Source of the DNA: Candidatus Zixiibacteriota bacterium
Lineage (GTDB): Bacteria; Zixibacteria; MSB-5A5; GN15; FEB-12
Assembly (NCBI GenBank): GCA_024277795.1
Contig: JAJRUL010000143.1
Coordinates: 1-39,501, forward strand
Reading direction: 5' to 3'
DNA: 39,501 nt
Part shown: positions 9,540-18,999 of the stretch, piece after piece
Layout of the letters: each line of letters starts with the position of its first letter
Position numbering within the stretch: position 1 is the stretch's first letter
Program-made: the position numbers and the translations under genes
Notes under the pieces: generated by a model
The model's database searches: none
What the model was told of the DNA's origin: nothing
The model's input: the letters and a program-made list of their open reading frames with translations, nothing else

Positions 9540-10535
9540 CTAAATATGAAACTCGATTATGTCTCCGTCCGAAAGCTCAAAATCTAACTGGACTCTTTGA
9601 CCATCAAACTTCCCCTCTCCCCAGATTTTGGCAAATTTTAATTTTGCCGCAAAATCACGATGAAGTGATGTTGCCGCTTCAACTACTGTCCCGCCAATTG
9701 GTAAAATAATCGGATCATCATATTCGACATCTTTCCCAACAGGTTTTGTATAGACACGCATTATAGCCATCTCTGTATAGATCATCTTCTTGAATCCATC
9801 AAGCGACTTATCATCAATTATCGAAGTAGCAACTGTTGGGAAATTGGGAAACTCCTTGCTAAGCTCTTTCCTTTTATTACAATCCTCATCTTCAAAAGCC
9901 TTATGCGCGCACAAAATAGTCTTCTTTGCACAAAGTCGAGGATCATCCATCTCTTTTTTTTCACAAGTCAACATGATATGTCTTTCTTTGAGCTTCTCTC
10001 GAATAAATAACAGATCAGTAAGCATCGTATCAGCCTCTAAATCACAAACAAGTACTGCAAGGTCTGCATTGCGGATTAAAGACGTAAGATATCCTTCAAA
10101 TGAGTCAGGGGATATTGGCGGTGTATCGATCAACTGAAACTGAATAGTCTCAAAAGGCATCATCCCTGCAATCGGCTCCCGAGTTGAGTAAGGATAGTCA
10201 GCAACGATTGGCTTAGCATGAGTCAGTGCGTCAACGAGCGATGATTTACCACTATTTGGCGGTCCGATAAGAATAATCTGCCCTGCTCCCTCTTTCTCAA
10301 TATGATCGTGGGTAGGTGCTTGACGAGCACCATGCGATGGAGCACCTCCACCCTCAATTTGTTTGCGAAGTTTTGATATCTTCCCCTTCATATCTGCCTG
10401 AAGCTTATCAGTCCCCTTATGCTTCGGCATCATAACGAGCAGTTCCTGTGCTAAACGAAGTTTCTCACGCAGATCTTTTTCTGCCCGAAACTCTCGTTCC
10501 AGCTCATAGTATTGTGGTGGCAAATTTGCAGGCAT
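9540..10535 (-). CDS. DRG/Obg-family-like GTPase with C-terminal TGS domain
   Basis: N-terminal KGTDKLQADMKGKISKLRKQIE, P-loop GPPNSGKSS, DTPP, C-terminal TGS RVYTKPVGKDVEYDDPIILPIGGTVVEAATSLHRDFAAKLKFAKIWGEGKFDGQRVQLDFELSDGDIIEFHI. Confidence 0.88.
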   Translation of the reverse strand: MPANLPPQYYELEREFRAEKDLREKLRLAQELLVMMPKHKGTDKLQADMKGKISKLRKQIEGGGAPSHGARQAPTHDHIEKEGAGQIILIGPPNSGKSSLVDALTHAKPIVADYPYSTREPIAGMMPFETIQFQLIDTPPISPDSFEGYLTSLIRNADLAVLVCDLEADTMLTDLLFIREKLKERHIMLTCEKKEMDDPRLCAKKTILCAHKAFEDEDCNKRKELSKEFPNFPTVATSIIDDKSLDGFKKMIYTEMAIMRVYTKPVGKDVEYDDPIILPIGGTVVEAATSLHRDFAAKLKFAKIWGEGKFDGQRVQLDFELSDGDIIEFHI

Positions 10536-10575
10536 ATCGCTATCTTATACCAAAATAATTCTTCTTGTATTATAC

Positions 10576-11745
10576 TTATTTCCCGTATGTTTCAACCAAT
10601 TCAGCTATAGCATCACAGACTATATCAACTTCACGCATGCTCAAAGCAGGATAAAGTGGCAGTGTCACCACACGTTCTCCTGCATAAGTAGCATTCGGAT
10701 AATATTGAGCTTTCAGGCCTAAGTGTCGCTTGTACCATGTAAACTCAAATAACGGGATATAATGCACTCCACACTGAACCGAGCGATCAGCCATTCGTCT
10801 TATGAAGGTGTCGCGGTCAATCTTCCAACTCGAAAGTTTCAGACGTAGAATAAACAGATGCCAGCCATGAGTAATGTTTTTAGGTGTATGTGGTAACTCC
10901 ATATAATCAGCAAAGCATGACAGTCGTTTCACATATCGTGAAGCAATTTTTGCCCGTTTGATTTGATCTTTACCAAAAGACTTAAGCTGTCCAAGACCGA
11001 TCGAAGCATGAACCTCAGACATATTCGCCTTATAGCCAGAGTCAGTGACATCATATTGCCAACTACTCTTCTTCGCACGATCGAATGTGGACTTGGTAAT
11101 CCCATGCCGTGATAGCCGTCGTACTTTCTCAGCCAATACTTTGTGACGGGTCAATATCATCCCCCCCTCACCACAAGTCAGATTCTTGGTCGAATAGAAC
11201 GAGAGTACAGAACCATCGCACATATTCGGGATCGTCAGCTTTCCAACAGAAGCACCGATCGCATGGGCAGAATCTGACAACAGCACAAGAGAGTTATCAT
11301 CAGCTATTCTATTGAGTGCATGATAATCAACGGGACATCCCGCCATATCTACCGCAAGTATCGCTTGAGTATTCTTTGTTATCTTTCGCTGAACTTCATC
11401 AGGATCGATATTTAAGGTAGCGGGATCAATGTCGGCAAAGACAGGAGTTGCACCCGTTTCTATAATCGCTCCCGCTGTTGCAACAAATGTAAACGGGGTT
11501 GTGATTATTTCTCGATTTCGCTCTGCACCTATTGCACGTAACATCACTCGAAGACCATCAGTTGCTGAACTTACAGCAGTCGCATATCTGACCCTCATCA
11601 AACGACTGATCTCTTTTTCAAAATCGATCACATGCTGTCCCGGTGTAAGCCACCCAGACTCAAGAGTTTTCTTGACCTTACGAATAGTCGCATCATTCAA
11701 CTGAAGATCAAACAACGGAATCTGTTTACGCTTTTTTCCCGGCAT
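10576..11745 (-). CDS. DegT/DnrJ/EryC1/StrS family PLP aminotransferase
   Basis: SSATDGLRVMLRAIGA, FTFVATAGAIIETGATPVFADIDP, DSAHAIGAS, SFYSTKNLTCGEGGMI. Confidence 0.92.
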   Translation of the reverse strand: MPGKKRKQIPLFDLQLNDATIRKVKKTLESGWLTPGQHVIDFEKEISRLMRVRYATAVSSATDGLRVMLRAIGAERNREIITTPFTFVATAGAIIETGATPVFADIDPATLNIDPDEVQRKITKNTQAILAVDMAGCPVDYHALNRIADDNSLVLLSDSAHAIGASVGKLTIPNMCDGSVLSFYSTKNLTCGEGGMILTRHKVLAEKVRRLSRHGITKSTFDRAKKSSWQYDVTDSGYKANMSEVHASIGLGQLKSFGKDQIKRAKIASRYVKRLSCFADYMELPHTPKNITHGWHLFILRLKLSSWKIDRDTFIRRMADRSVQCGVHYIPLFEFTWYKRHLGLKAQYYPNATYAGERVVTLPLYPALSMREVDIVCDAIAELVETYGK

Positions 11746-12817
11746 CTATTACCCTTTTGTAAAGATCTATCATCTGACTCACCGAACACTCCCAACTGTA
11801 TCTGAGAGCAATCCACTCAACAGCCTTCTTGCTCATCATCTTAATCTTCACAAAATCTTTCCCGAGGTCAACAATTGCTTCTGCCAACTGTTCTGGGTTT
11901 TCAGGATCTACGAGTATTCCCGTCTCTCCGTTATTAACCACTTCGGGAACCCCCCCTACCTTTGTTGCAATAACTGGACGGCCTGACATTTGTGCTTCTA
12001 CAGCAGCAACACCAAACGACTCCTCACGAGACGGCATTACTAATACGTGATGTTGTCCAAGAAAGGATGGGACTTCCTCGCATGGAACCATACCGCAAAA
12101 ATCAACACTATCTACTAAATCAAGCCTATTCACCAATTCGTGCAATTGAGCAGACATTTCACCCTCACCGGCCAAAGACAGGACGATCTCAGGAATCTCT
12201 TTCTTTGCTATAGCAAGTGCACGAAGCAATATATCAGGGCCATACACTCTGCGATGGAGTTTCAAGTAGCACAGACGCAAAGGTCTCTCAGGGGGCAACG
12301 GTTCCAAACGTTCAAGCTTTTGAACACCGAAAGGAATGACTTCTGCCTTACCTGCCAAAGCTCTGTCGATCTCCTTGACTCTCTCAAAAAGGAAGTTACT
12401 CGTTACTGTAACGGCTGTAGCATGACGTAATATCTTTCGCACAAGAAGTCGTTGCCACCATGATCCATTAAGATCAGAACCCCAGACAGATGCTATCACA
12501 GGTATTTCTTTTATTCTCATCCCCCAAAGGCCGAATCCCCCGGCATAATGGACATGGACAAGATCAGGTTGAAATTCTTTCACAAGAGATTCCGCCTCAG
12601 AAGCATATTTAAGATATGATCTCCGACCTGCTCTCGGAAAGATGACTGTCTCGCAATTTGGCAGAGCTTCACCTCCCAACGAAATCAGTTTCACTCTCCA
12701 GTTGTGTTTCTGAAGTGCAGAAACCCACCGTTGGATATGCACTGATTCCGCCCACCCGAAAATTGCGATTTTCGTTTTGGTTGTTCGCGTACGTTCTTTC
12801 ATTTCCTGATCCGTCAT
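11726..12817 (-). CDS. Glycosyltransferase family 4
   Basis: DLVHVHYAGGFGLWG, GVQKLERLEPLPPERPLRLCYLKLHRRVYGPDILLRAL, PSREESFGVAAVEAQMSGRPVIATKVGGVPEVV. Confidence 0.92.
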   Translation of the reverse strand: MTDQEMKERTRTTKTKIAIFGWAESVHIQRWVSALQKHNWRVKLISLGGEALPNCETVIFPRAGRRSYLKYASEAESLVKEFQPDLVHVHYAGGFGLWGMRIKEIPVIASVWGSDLNGSWWQRLLVRKILRHATAVTVTSNFLFERVKEIDRALAGKAEVIPFGVQKLERLEPLPPERPLRLCYLKLHRRVYGPDILLRALAIAKKEIPEIVLSLAGEGEMSAQLHELVNRLDLVDSVDFCGMVPCEEVPSFLGQHHVLVMPSREESFGVAAVEAQMSGRPVIATKVGGVPEVVNNGETGILVDPENPEQLAEAIVDLGKDFVKIKMMSKKAVEWIALRYSWECSVSQMIDLYKRVIDAGKKA

Positions 12818-14355
12818 GCGTTAGTCATACGACCAGGCATATATTTATTGAACTTCATCATCCAAGCAATTGCAACATAAACAGCAATAATAGTTATACC
12901 GCTGACTAACATACTGATTATTGTTTCCAACCTTGATACAACTACATGATCAGCCATTATGAAGTTCAAACTGTAATATCCGCAAATACCCGCAAAACAA
13001 CCAGCTAATCCCCCTCGAATAGCATTACTCGCCAAGAGACGACTGTTTACTTCTTTAACCCTTTTTGACACTACAGTAACAAGAATAATGGCATACGCGA
13101 GTTGCGAAACTGATGTTGCAGTTGTTATCCCAACATATCCAAACCATTTGGAGAACAATGTTGTTGTTAACACTTTAAGACCCAAAAGACTGACTGTAAC
13201 AACCAAAACAGTTTTACCCCAATTACGGGAATAACACGCTCGGAGCGAGACTCCAATAACAAAAAGAGCTAAAGCAGTAAAAATATAGGGTTGTATCATT
13301 GCCGAAGTAAGCATGACCGAATGTGAATCGAACTGACCACGCTTGAATAGTATCTCAACCATTGGCTTGGCATTGACAAACATAAAGGTTGCCATGGGCA
13401 CCGCAAGAAACCAAGCTCCCGAAACAGTTTTTTCATATACTGTTGCAAATCGCTCACTATTCCCCCCAGTTGCATAATGTGACATGATCGGAAATGCAAC
13501 TGCACCAATAGCAAAACCTACAATTGATTCGGGTAACTGAATCAAAACTTGTGAATAGTTCAATGCAGATACAACCCCTTTACCAAAACCTACAGCGAAA
13601 TAACGATCAATCAAGAAATAGATGCCTCGACATGACTCAACAGCAACTAACCATACACCAGTAAAGAACAAATGACGTACATCTTCTCTTCTGAGGAACA
13701 TATTGAATCTCATGCCTGGTGCAAACCTCCTGACAAGGATCAAAAGCAAAAGATTCTGAGATGCGAGGCCAAATATCCAACCGTAGGCAATGGCACCTAT
13801 CGTATGTGTACTTGAAAACAAGAGGACAATAGAGATAAATACAATATTATACACGACGTAACCTAACGCAGGATATGCATGTACTTTACGGACATTAAGG
13901 TACGCACGGAGAAGCGCCTCACCTGCACCGAAGAGAACTACAATAGCAGTCAACCGAGAATAATATTCAGCAATAGACTGCTCTACATAAGTTAAACCTG
14001 TCAACCACGGTTTTAATAAATAGGGAGCAAAAATCGCAAGGAGTCCAGAAAGAGTAATAGAAAAAAAGGCAACAGATGTCGCAGTTTGCCAGAGAAATGT
14101 TGACTTATTTCCCCTCTCTTCCTCTTCTAATCGCTTTGACAAAAATGGAACTAGCAGATAAAACAGAGCAAAATTATAGACACCGTACACTAATGCGGAA
14201 AGCATAATGCCGAGCAGATAAACATCGTATAATGCGCTAGTCCCAAAACGATCAGCAATAACCAATTCTCGTGCAAATCCCAATAAACGGGACAGCAAGA
14301 CAACTCCTGCGACACCTGAAATCGCTCCAAGTGTAGACTTCAGTTTCAATTGCAT
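12814..14355 (-). CDS. MurJ/MviN-like lipid-linked oligosaccharide flippase
   Basis: VVLLSRLLGFARELVIADRFGTSALYDVY... polytopic MOP-superfamily pattern; inside the polysaccharide locus. ATGA overlap with the glycosyltransferase gene. Confidence 0.82.
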   Translation of the reverse strand: MQLKLKSTLGAISGVAGVVLLSRLLGFARELVIADRFGTSALYDVYLLGIMLSALVYGVYNFALFYLLVPFLSKRLEEEERGNKSTFLWQTATSVAFFSITLSGLLAIFAPYLLKPWLTGLTYVEQSIAEYYSRLTAIVVLFGAGEALLRAYLNVRKVHAYPALGYVVYNIVFISIVLLFSSTHTIGAIAYGWIFGLASQNLLLLILVRRFAPGMRFNMFLRREDVRHLFFTGVWLVAVESCRGIYFLIDRYFAVGFGKGVVSALNYSQVLIQLPESIVGFAIGAVAFPIMSHYATGGNSERFATVYEKTVSGAWFLAVPMATFMFVNAKPMVEILFKRGQFDSHSVMLTSAMIQPYIFTALALFVIGVSLRACYSRNWGKTVLVVTVSLLGLKVLTTTLFSKWFGYVGITTATSVSQLAYAIILVTVVSKRVKEVNSRLLASNAIRGGLAGCFAGICGYYSLNFIMADHVVVSRLETIISMLVSGITIIAVYVAIAWMMKFNKYMPGRMTNA

Positions 14356-14381
14356 TATTACTCACAAGGCAACATTGAAAA

Positions 14382-15488
14382 TCAACCAACAGCCGTGCGA
14401 ACAGCCTCGATCACTTTCTGTTGTTCCTCGACCGTCATCTCAGGGTAAATTGGCAATGAAATCACCTCTGAAGAGATTTTCTCACAAATCGGAAACTGTT
14501 CTGGTTTGTAACCAAGTTTCGCAAAGCACTCCTGACGGTGGAATGGAACCGGGTAATAGATTTCAAAACCGATCTCTTTTTCACGCAGAACCGACATCAA
14601 CGCATCTCTATTTGGCACAGCAATCGTATATTGATTGTAAATATGAAAAGTTGTGTACTCCTTTACTGTCGGTATAACAATTTCGGGAATATCAGCAAAA
14701 GCAGAGTTATATTTTTCTGCATGCGCAATACGTTTCCGTGACCACTCATTAAGAAACGGAAGTTTAACCAAAAGTACCGCTGCCTGCATACTAGCCAGTC
14801 TCGAATTATAACCGATTATCTTATGATAATACTTCGGCTTAGCACCATGCACTCGCAACATTCTACACAATTCGCCTGACTCATCATCATTGGTAACTAT
14901 CATCCCGCCGTCACCTGATGCTCCGAGATTTTTCGTTGGATAAAAGGAATAACAAGCAAGGTCACCAAAAGAACCTGCAGGTCTGTTTTTATACTGTGCA
15001 CCGATCGCCTGAGCCGCATCTTCAACAACTTTCAAGTTGTGTCGATGTGCAATTTCGTTAATTGCATCCATATCAGCAATCTGACCATATAGATGAACGG
15101 GAACTATAGCTTTTGTCTTCGGAGTGATAGCATCTTCTATCTTCGTCGGATCGATATTGTAGCTGTCAGGTTCGATATCGACAAAGACAGGAGTCGCCCC
15201 CAACCGTGAAATAACACCTGCAGTTGCAAAGAATGAAAACGTGGTCGTAATCACTTCATCACCCGCTCCAACCCCAACAGCACGAAGGGCCAGAAGCAAT
15301 GCGTCAGTTCCTGATGCCACCCCAATACCGTGTGCAACTCCACTCATGTGGGCCACTTTACTCTCAAGCTCTTTTACTTCAGGTCCAAGAATAAACTTAC
15401 CATGAGCAAGCACATCTGTTACTGCACGATTGAGTTCATTCTTTATCTTGTCATACTGCCGTGATATATCTAAAAGCGGAACACTCAT
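14382..15488 (-). CDS. DegT-family aminotransferase (WbpE-like)
   Basis: SGTDALLLALRAVGVGAGDEVITTTFSFFATAGVISRLGATPVFVDIEPDSYNIDP, VEDAAQAIGA, SFYPTKNLGASGDGGMI. Confidence 0.92.
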   Translation of the reverse strand: MSVPLLDISRQYDKIKNELNRAVTDVLAHGKFILGPEVKELESKVAHMSGVAHGIGVASGTDALLLALRAVGVGAGDEVITTTFSFFATAGVISRLGATPVFVDIEPDSYNIDPTKIEDAITPKTKAIVPVHLYGQIADMDAINEIAHRHNLKVVEDAAQAIGAQYKNRPAGSFGDLACYSFYPTKNLGASGDGGMIVTNDDESGELCRMLRVHGAKPKYYHKIIGYNSRLASMQAAVLLVKLPFLNEWSRKRIAHAEKYNSAFADIPEIVIPTVKEYTTFHIYNQYTIAVPNRDALMSVLREKEIGFEIYYPVPFHRQECFAKLGYKPEQFPICEKISSEVISLPIYPEMTVEEQQKVIEAVRTAVG

Positions 15489-15497
15489 ACAATTGCC

Positions 15498-16268
15498 TCA
15501 CACATCATCCCAACCCTGATTTTCAAGTAGCTGTTCAGTTGGTACATCTCCAAAAACTTTTGCGGGAACGCCGGCAACTATTTTTTGAGGAGGTACATCT
15601 TTGACGACCAAAGCCCCAGCCGCTACTAACGCATCCTCACCGATTGTCTTCCCAGGCAAAACTGTGGCATTCACTCCAATACGTGCTCCACGCTTAATGA
15701 TAACACCCTTAAAATTCTTAAATCTCTCTTCGGTTCGTCCAACAAAATTGTCATTTGATGTTGCAACACATGGTGCCACAAAAACACGATCTTCAAGAGT
15801 AGAATAAGCTGTTATATACGAATTAGTTTCCAATTTACAATAGTTGCCGATTGTGCAGTAATTCTCTATAGCAACTCCACGCCCTACAATCGTCTTGTGT
15901 CCAATTGTAACATTTTCACGAACAGTAGCCATATCAGCAATCAGTACATGATGAGCAATGTTGGCACCGCGATACAAAACAACCTGAGTACCGATAATAC
16001 ATCCATCACCAATTTCTAACGCCTTAAGTTCCTGCTCTTTTGTTACTGCGGAATTAACCGCTCGCATTGGTAATTTCCCAATGACAGCTCCATCATCAAT
16101 GCGAACATTCTCCCCAATTATTGTCCCGTCATGAATTGTCACATGTGCACCAATAACCGAACCTGTACCAATCGTTACATTGTCAGCAACTGAAACAAAT
16201 TCTCCTATTGTCACATCCTCAGCTACAACAGCTGTCTGTGCAATCACGGCATGTGTTCTCTTATCCAT
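15498..16268 (-). CDS. Left-handed beta-helix (hexapeptide) acyltransferase, WbpD-like N-acetyltransferase
   Basis: Continuous hexapeptide pattern (VTIGTGSVIGAHVTIHDGTIIGENVRIDDGAVIG...); GARIGVNATVLPGKTIGEDALVAAGALVVKDVPP. Confidence 0.88.
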   Translation of the reverse strand: MDKRTHAVIAQTAVVAEDVTIGEFVSVADNVTIGTGSVIGAHVTIHDGTIIGENVRIDDGAVIGKLPMRAVNSAVTKEQELKALEIGDGCIIGTQVVLYRGANIAHHVLIADMATVRENVTIGHKTIVGRGVAIENYCTIGNYCKLETNSYITAYSTLEDRVFVAPCVATSNDNFVGRTEERFKNFKGVIIKRGARIGVNATVLPGKTIGEDALVAAGALVVKDVPPQKIVAGVPAKVFGDVPTEQLLENQGWDDV

Positions 16269-16315
16269 TCCTGTCCAACATATTCTATCTGTCGTTTCTA
16301 TCGATTGTTATACAG

Positions 16316-17524
16316 CTAAGGCTGTCTCTTTCTCTTGGCCACTCCGGGGAGCCAACCAAAATATGAAGAGATGAAATACATAACACGCTTGTAATCTTCA
16401 GGGCTTTCTGTTTGAAGCTTCTGCAAATACTCAAGAAAAACAGCTAAGAGAAGGGAAAATAAAAGAGACAAAACTGCAGTTCCTGTTACTATAAGAACAC
16501 GCTTCGGAGAACTCTTAATCAGTGGCGGGATCGCATGGTCAAGGACAGAAAGTGTTGGCGTACTTTGCTGTTGTTCAAGCTTCACCTGTTCAAGTTGTTC
16601 CAACACCAGTTCATAAAGACGTTCACCAACTTTGACATGACTGTACAAATCTTCATATTGCCCCTTGATTCTCGGAATATCAGCAACAGGAAGTGAGAAA
16701 AAGGAACTGTCGGGATTTGTTCTCTCCATCAAAGACAATTGCCTAACGATAGTCTCTCGACGTTGTTTCATTCTGAGCACTTCACTATGTTGAGGACTAT
16801 GGGTTTGACTTAAAACCTCGATATCAATATCGAGCTTCGCCAAATCAGCTTTCAACACTACAGCTTGATCTATTGCCAAACGTATCTGCTCATCAAAGTC
16901 TATCGCATGATGCTCTATTTGAAAATTCTCAAAAGCGACTCTTGACGAATCAAGTTCCGCTCGCACTTGTTTGATTCGTTTCTCAAGAAATGCACGAGTA
17001 AGTCCAACCCGTTCCGTTACAATCGAACGATTTATTTCATCAAGTACAACAACAAAAGCATTCGCCATATCAGCCGCAACCTGAGGATCTGTATCCTCGA
17101 CAGCTATTTCCAACAACCCCTCATCAGAAACCAGAAACTTTGCATGGTCCATTAGTGCATCGTATGTCTCGTTCTTGTTATCTGTATCATAACGAGACTG
17201 CAAATCAAAATCTTCGATTATACGGCCTGCAATAGTCGTACTTTTCAAAACCCGAGCATACACATCTGATGATGTAACCATAACAGGTAAATCCAAACCA
17301 CGAGTAAGTGAAAGCACTTCATCAATACTGCCACGACTGCCCAAGCTTAATGAGAAATCTTTTGGAGGGAGTAAAACAGCCTTAGCAGTATACCACTTTG
17401 GCAAGATCAATGAAATGATAACAGAAATAACAGTCGCACTTACAACGACTCCGAGAATCAAGTTCCGCCGATGAGACAATACTTCAAGCATCAACCAAAG
17501 ATTTGCATCAGATTTACTGCTCAT
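16316..17524 (-). CDS. Wzz/GNVR-type polysaccharide chain-length determinant
   Basis: Two terminal TMs flanking a coiled region; N-terminal ILGVVVSATVISVIISLILPKWYTAKAVLLPP. Confidence 0.85.
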   Translation of the reverse strand: MSSKSDANLWLMLEVLSHRRNLILGVVVSATVISVIISLILPKWYTAKAVLLPPKDFSLSLGSRGSIDEVLSLTRGLDLPVMVTSSDVYARVLKSTTIAGRIIEDFDLQSRYDTDNKNETYDALMDHAKFLVSDEGLLEIAVEDTDPQVAADMANAFVVVLDEINRSIVTERVGLTRAFLEKRIKQVRAELDSSRVAFENFQIEHHAIDFDEQIRLAIDQAVVLKADLAKLDIDIEVLSQTHSPQHSEVLRMKQRRETIVRQLSLMERTNPDSSFFSLPVADIPRIKGQYEDLYSHVKVGERLYELVLEQLEQVKLEQQQSTPTLSVLDHAIPPLIKSSPKRVLIVTGTAVLSLLFSLLLAVFLEYLQKLQTESPEDYKRVMYFISSYFGWLPGVAKRKRQP

Positions 17525-18999
17525 TGGTCTGCTCCCTCATAACGGACAATAATCTGATCACCATCCTGAACAATAGTTTCAAGATGAGCTGACTCTCGTA
17601 AACCAGTAGCAGGATGGGTCAGGATAAAAGAAAGATCCGTTTTCTCATAATTCCCAAATCCGCCCGCATCAATGTAAAATGCTATGGTCTGTCCTTCAAC
17701 AAAAGGGTACAGCCCGGGACGCACAATATCCCCGTCAAAACGGACATATCCTTTCATAAATGGAATAAACAATGAATCACCCGCAGAGAGTTTCACTGCC
17801 TCAAGATCACTATCACGAGTAAATAAATGAACAAGGAATCGCTCAGTTCCACTTTCTTGCCAGTCATCTAAAGCAGGCCTCCGATAAAGAGCAACACGAA
17901 ACATATTTGCATCATCTGTCACACCGCCAACAGTAGTCAAAAGCTCTTTCAATGTCCGATTCGACTCTAAAGAATAGTATCCGCTTTTGTGAACTGCTCC
18001 AAAAATAGAAAGCATTTCTCCTCGCTGATTTTCTGCTCTCAATATATGGATGATATCCCCATTCTCTGGCACCGTTGTCTTGGCTGGAAGCCTTTTCCCC
18101 CCTCGAAGGATCTCTACACGATCCTTCCCATCAGGTTCAATAAAACCTCCCGCAAGACCAATCAAATCGTCAATTGAATCTCCCTCTATCAGTTCAAATG
18201 ATCCGGGTTGATTGACCGCTCCGACAACCAGAACGCGTTCAGTTCTTGCCTGTGGAACAAATATTTTCCTCCCCATATAAATAGGTGGATTTGATAACAA
18301 CTCGTTCTTGTCAGAATTTTCTTGAAGGTCAATAACAAAATCCCGAGCACCTCCAGTAAACATTATGCGACGTTTTGACCCTGACGGTAACACTCCACCC
18401 GCGGAATCGATCATTTCCGCTACTGTCTGCCATGCCGACCCGAGATATACACCAGGCCGTGAAACTTGCCCAAAAATAGAAACTGCTACCTGCATTGGAT
18501 TAGAAAGAGTGATAACTATCTGGTCAACCTTATAGATAGCCTGAAGTCGTTCCTGCAATTCAGCTTTGACATCCTGCAATATTCTTCCTGAAGTCTCAAC
18601 CACTCCCAAAAATTGTTGAACCAAACGACCTTCTGAATCAACCATTAGATTAAGAGGTTCAACACTCGCACCAATAAATGATATCTGAAGTTGGTCACCG
18701 GGACGCATCAAGTACAGTTCAGGTTTTAGAGGATGATCAAAGTAACGTGATACTTGTAAGGTAGTTGTGGTACTATCCTCTCCAGTAGCACAAAAAGCAG
18801 AGTAGGAACAGGAGAATAAGAAAAGAGAAAGTCCTACTATACTGATATATCGTTTCAATTCGTTTACTCCAAACAAGTTACATTTCACTTCCTGAATGAG
18901 AAGGCAAGGATAGCCAATGAATAATCCAAAGTCAACGCCAAACCAACTCTCCCCTATCCTGTCAGCTTCTCTGACGACTCGGCTGATAGTACCAAGCAA
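17521..18999 (-). CDS. Polysaccharide export protein with Poly_export and SLBB domains
   Basis: ELYLMRPGDQLQISFIG.., VSIFGQVSRPGVYLGSAWQTVAEMIDSAGG, VLVVGAVNQPGSFELIEGDSIDDLIGLAGG, LSIFGAVHKSGYYSLESNRTLKELLTTVGG. True start is probably internal (e.g. TTG at 18858, LKRYISIVGLSLFLFSC lipoprotein-like signal). Confidence 0.9.
   Translation of the reverse strand: MLGTISRVVREADRIGESWFGVDFGLFIGYPCLLIQEVKCNLFGVNELKRYISIVGLSLFLFSCSYSAFCATGEDSTTTTLQVSRYFDHPLKPELYLMRPGDQLQISFIGASVEPLNLMVDSEGRLVQQFLGVVETSGRILQDVKAELQERLQAIYKVDQIVITLSNPMQVAVSIFGQVSRPGVYLGSAWQTVAEMIDSAGGVLPSGSKRRIMFTGGARDFVIDLQENSDKNELLSNPPIYMGRKIFVPQARTERVLVVGAVNQPGSFELIEGDSIDDLIGLAGGFIEPDGKDRVEILRGGKRLPAKTTVPENGDIIHILRAENQRGEMLSIFGAVHKSGYYSLESNRTLKELLTTVGGVTDDANMFRVALYRRPALDDWQESGTERFLVHLFTRDSDLEAVKLSAGDSLFIPFMKGYVRFDGDIVRPGLYPFVEGQTIAFYIDAGGFGNYEKTDLSFILTHPATGLRESAHLETIVQDGDQIIVRYEGADQ

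Noticed and set aside
9790-10137. 115-aa plus-strand ORF
   Set aside because: Antisense to the DRG-like GTPase gene; low-complexity Ser-rich, no recognisable domain.
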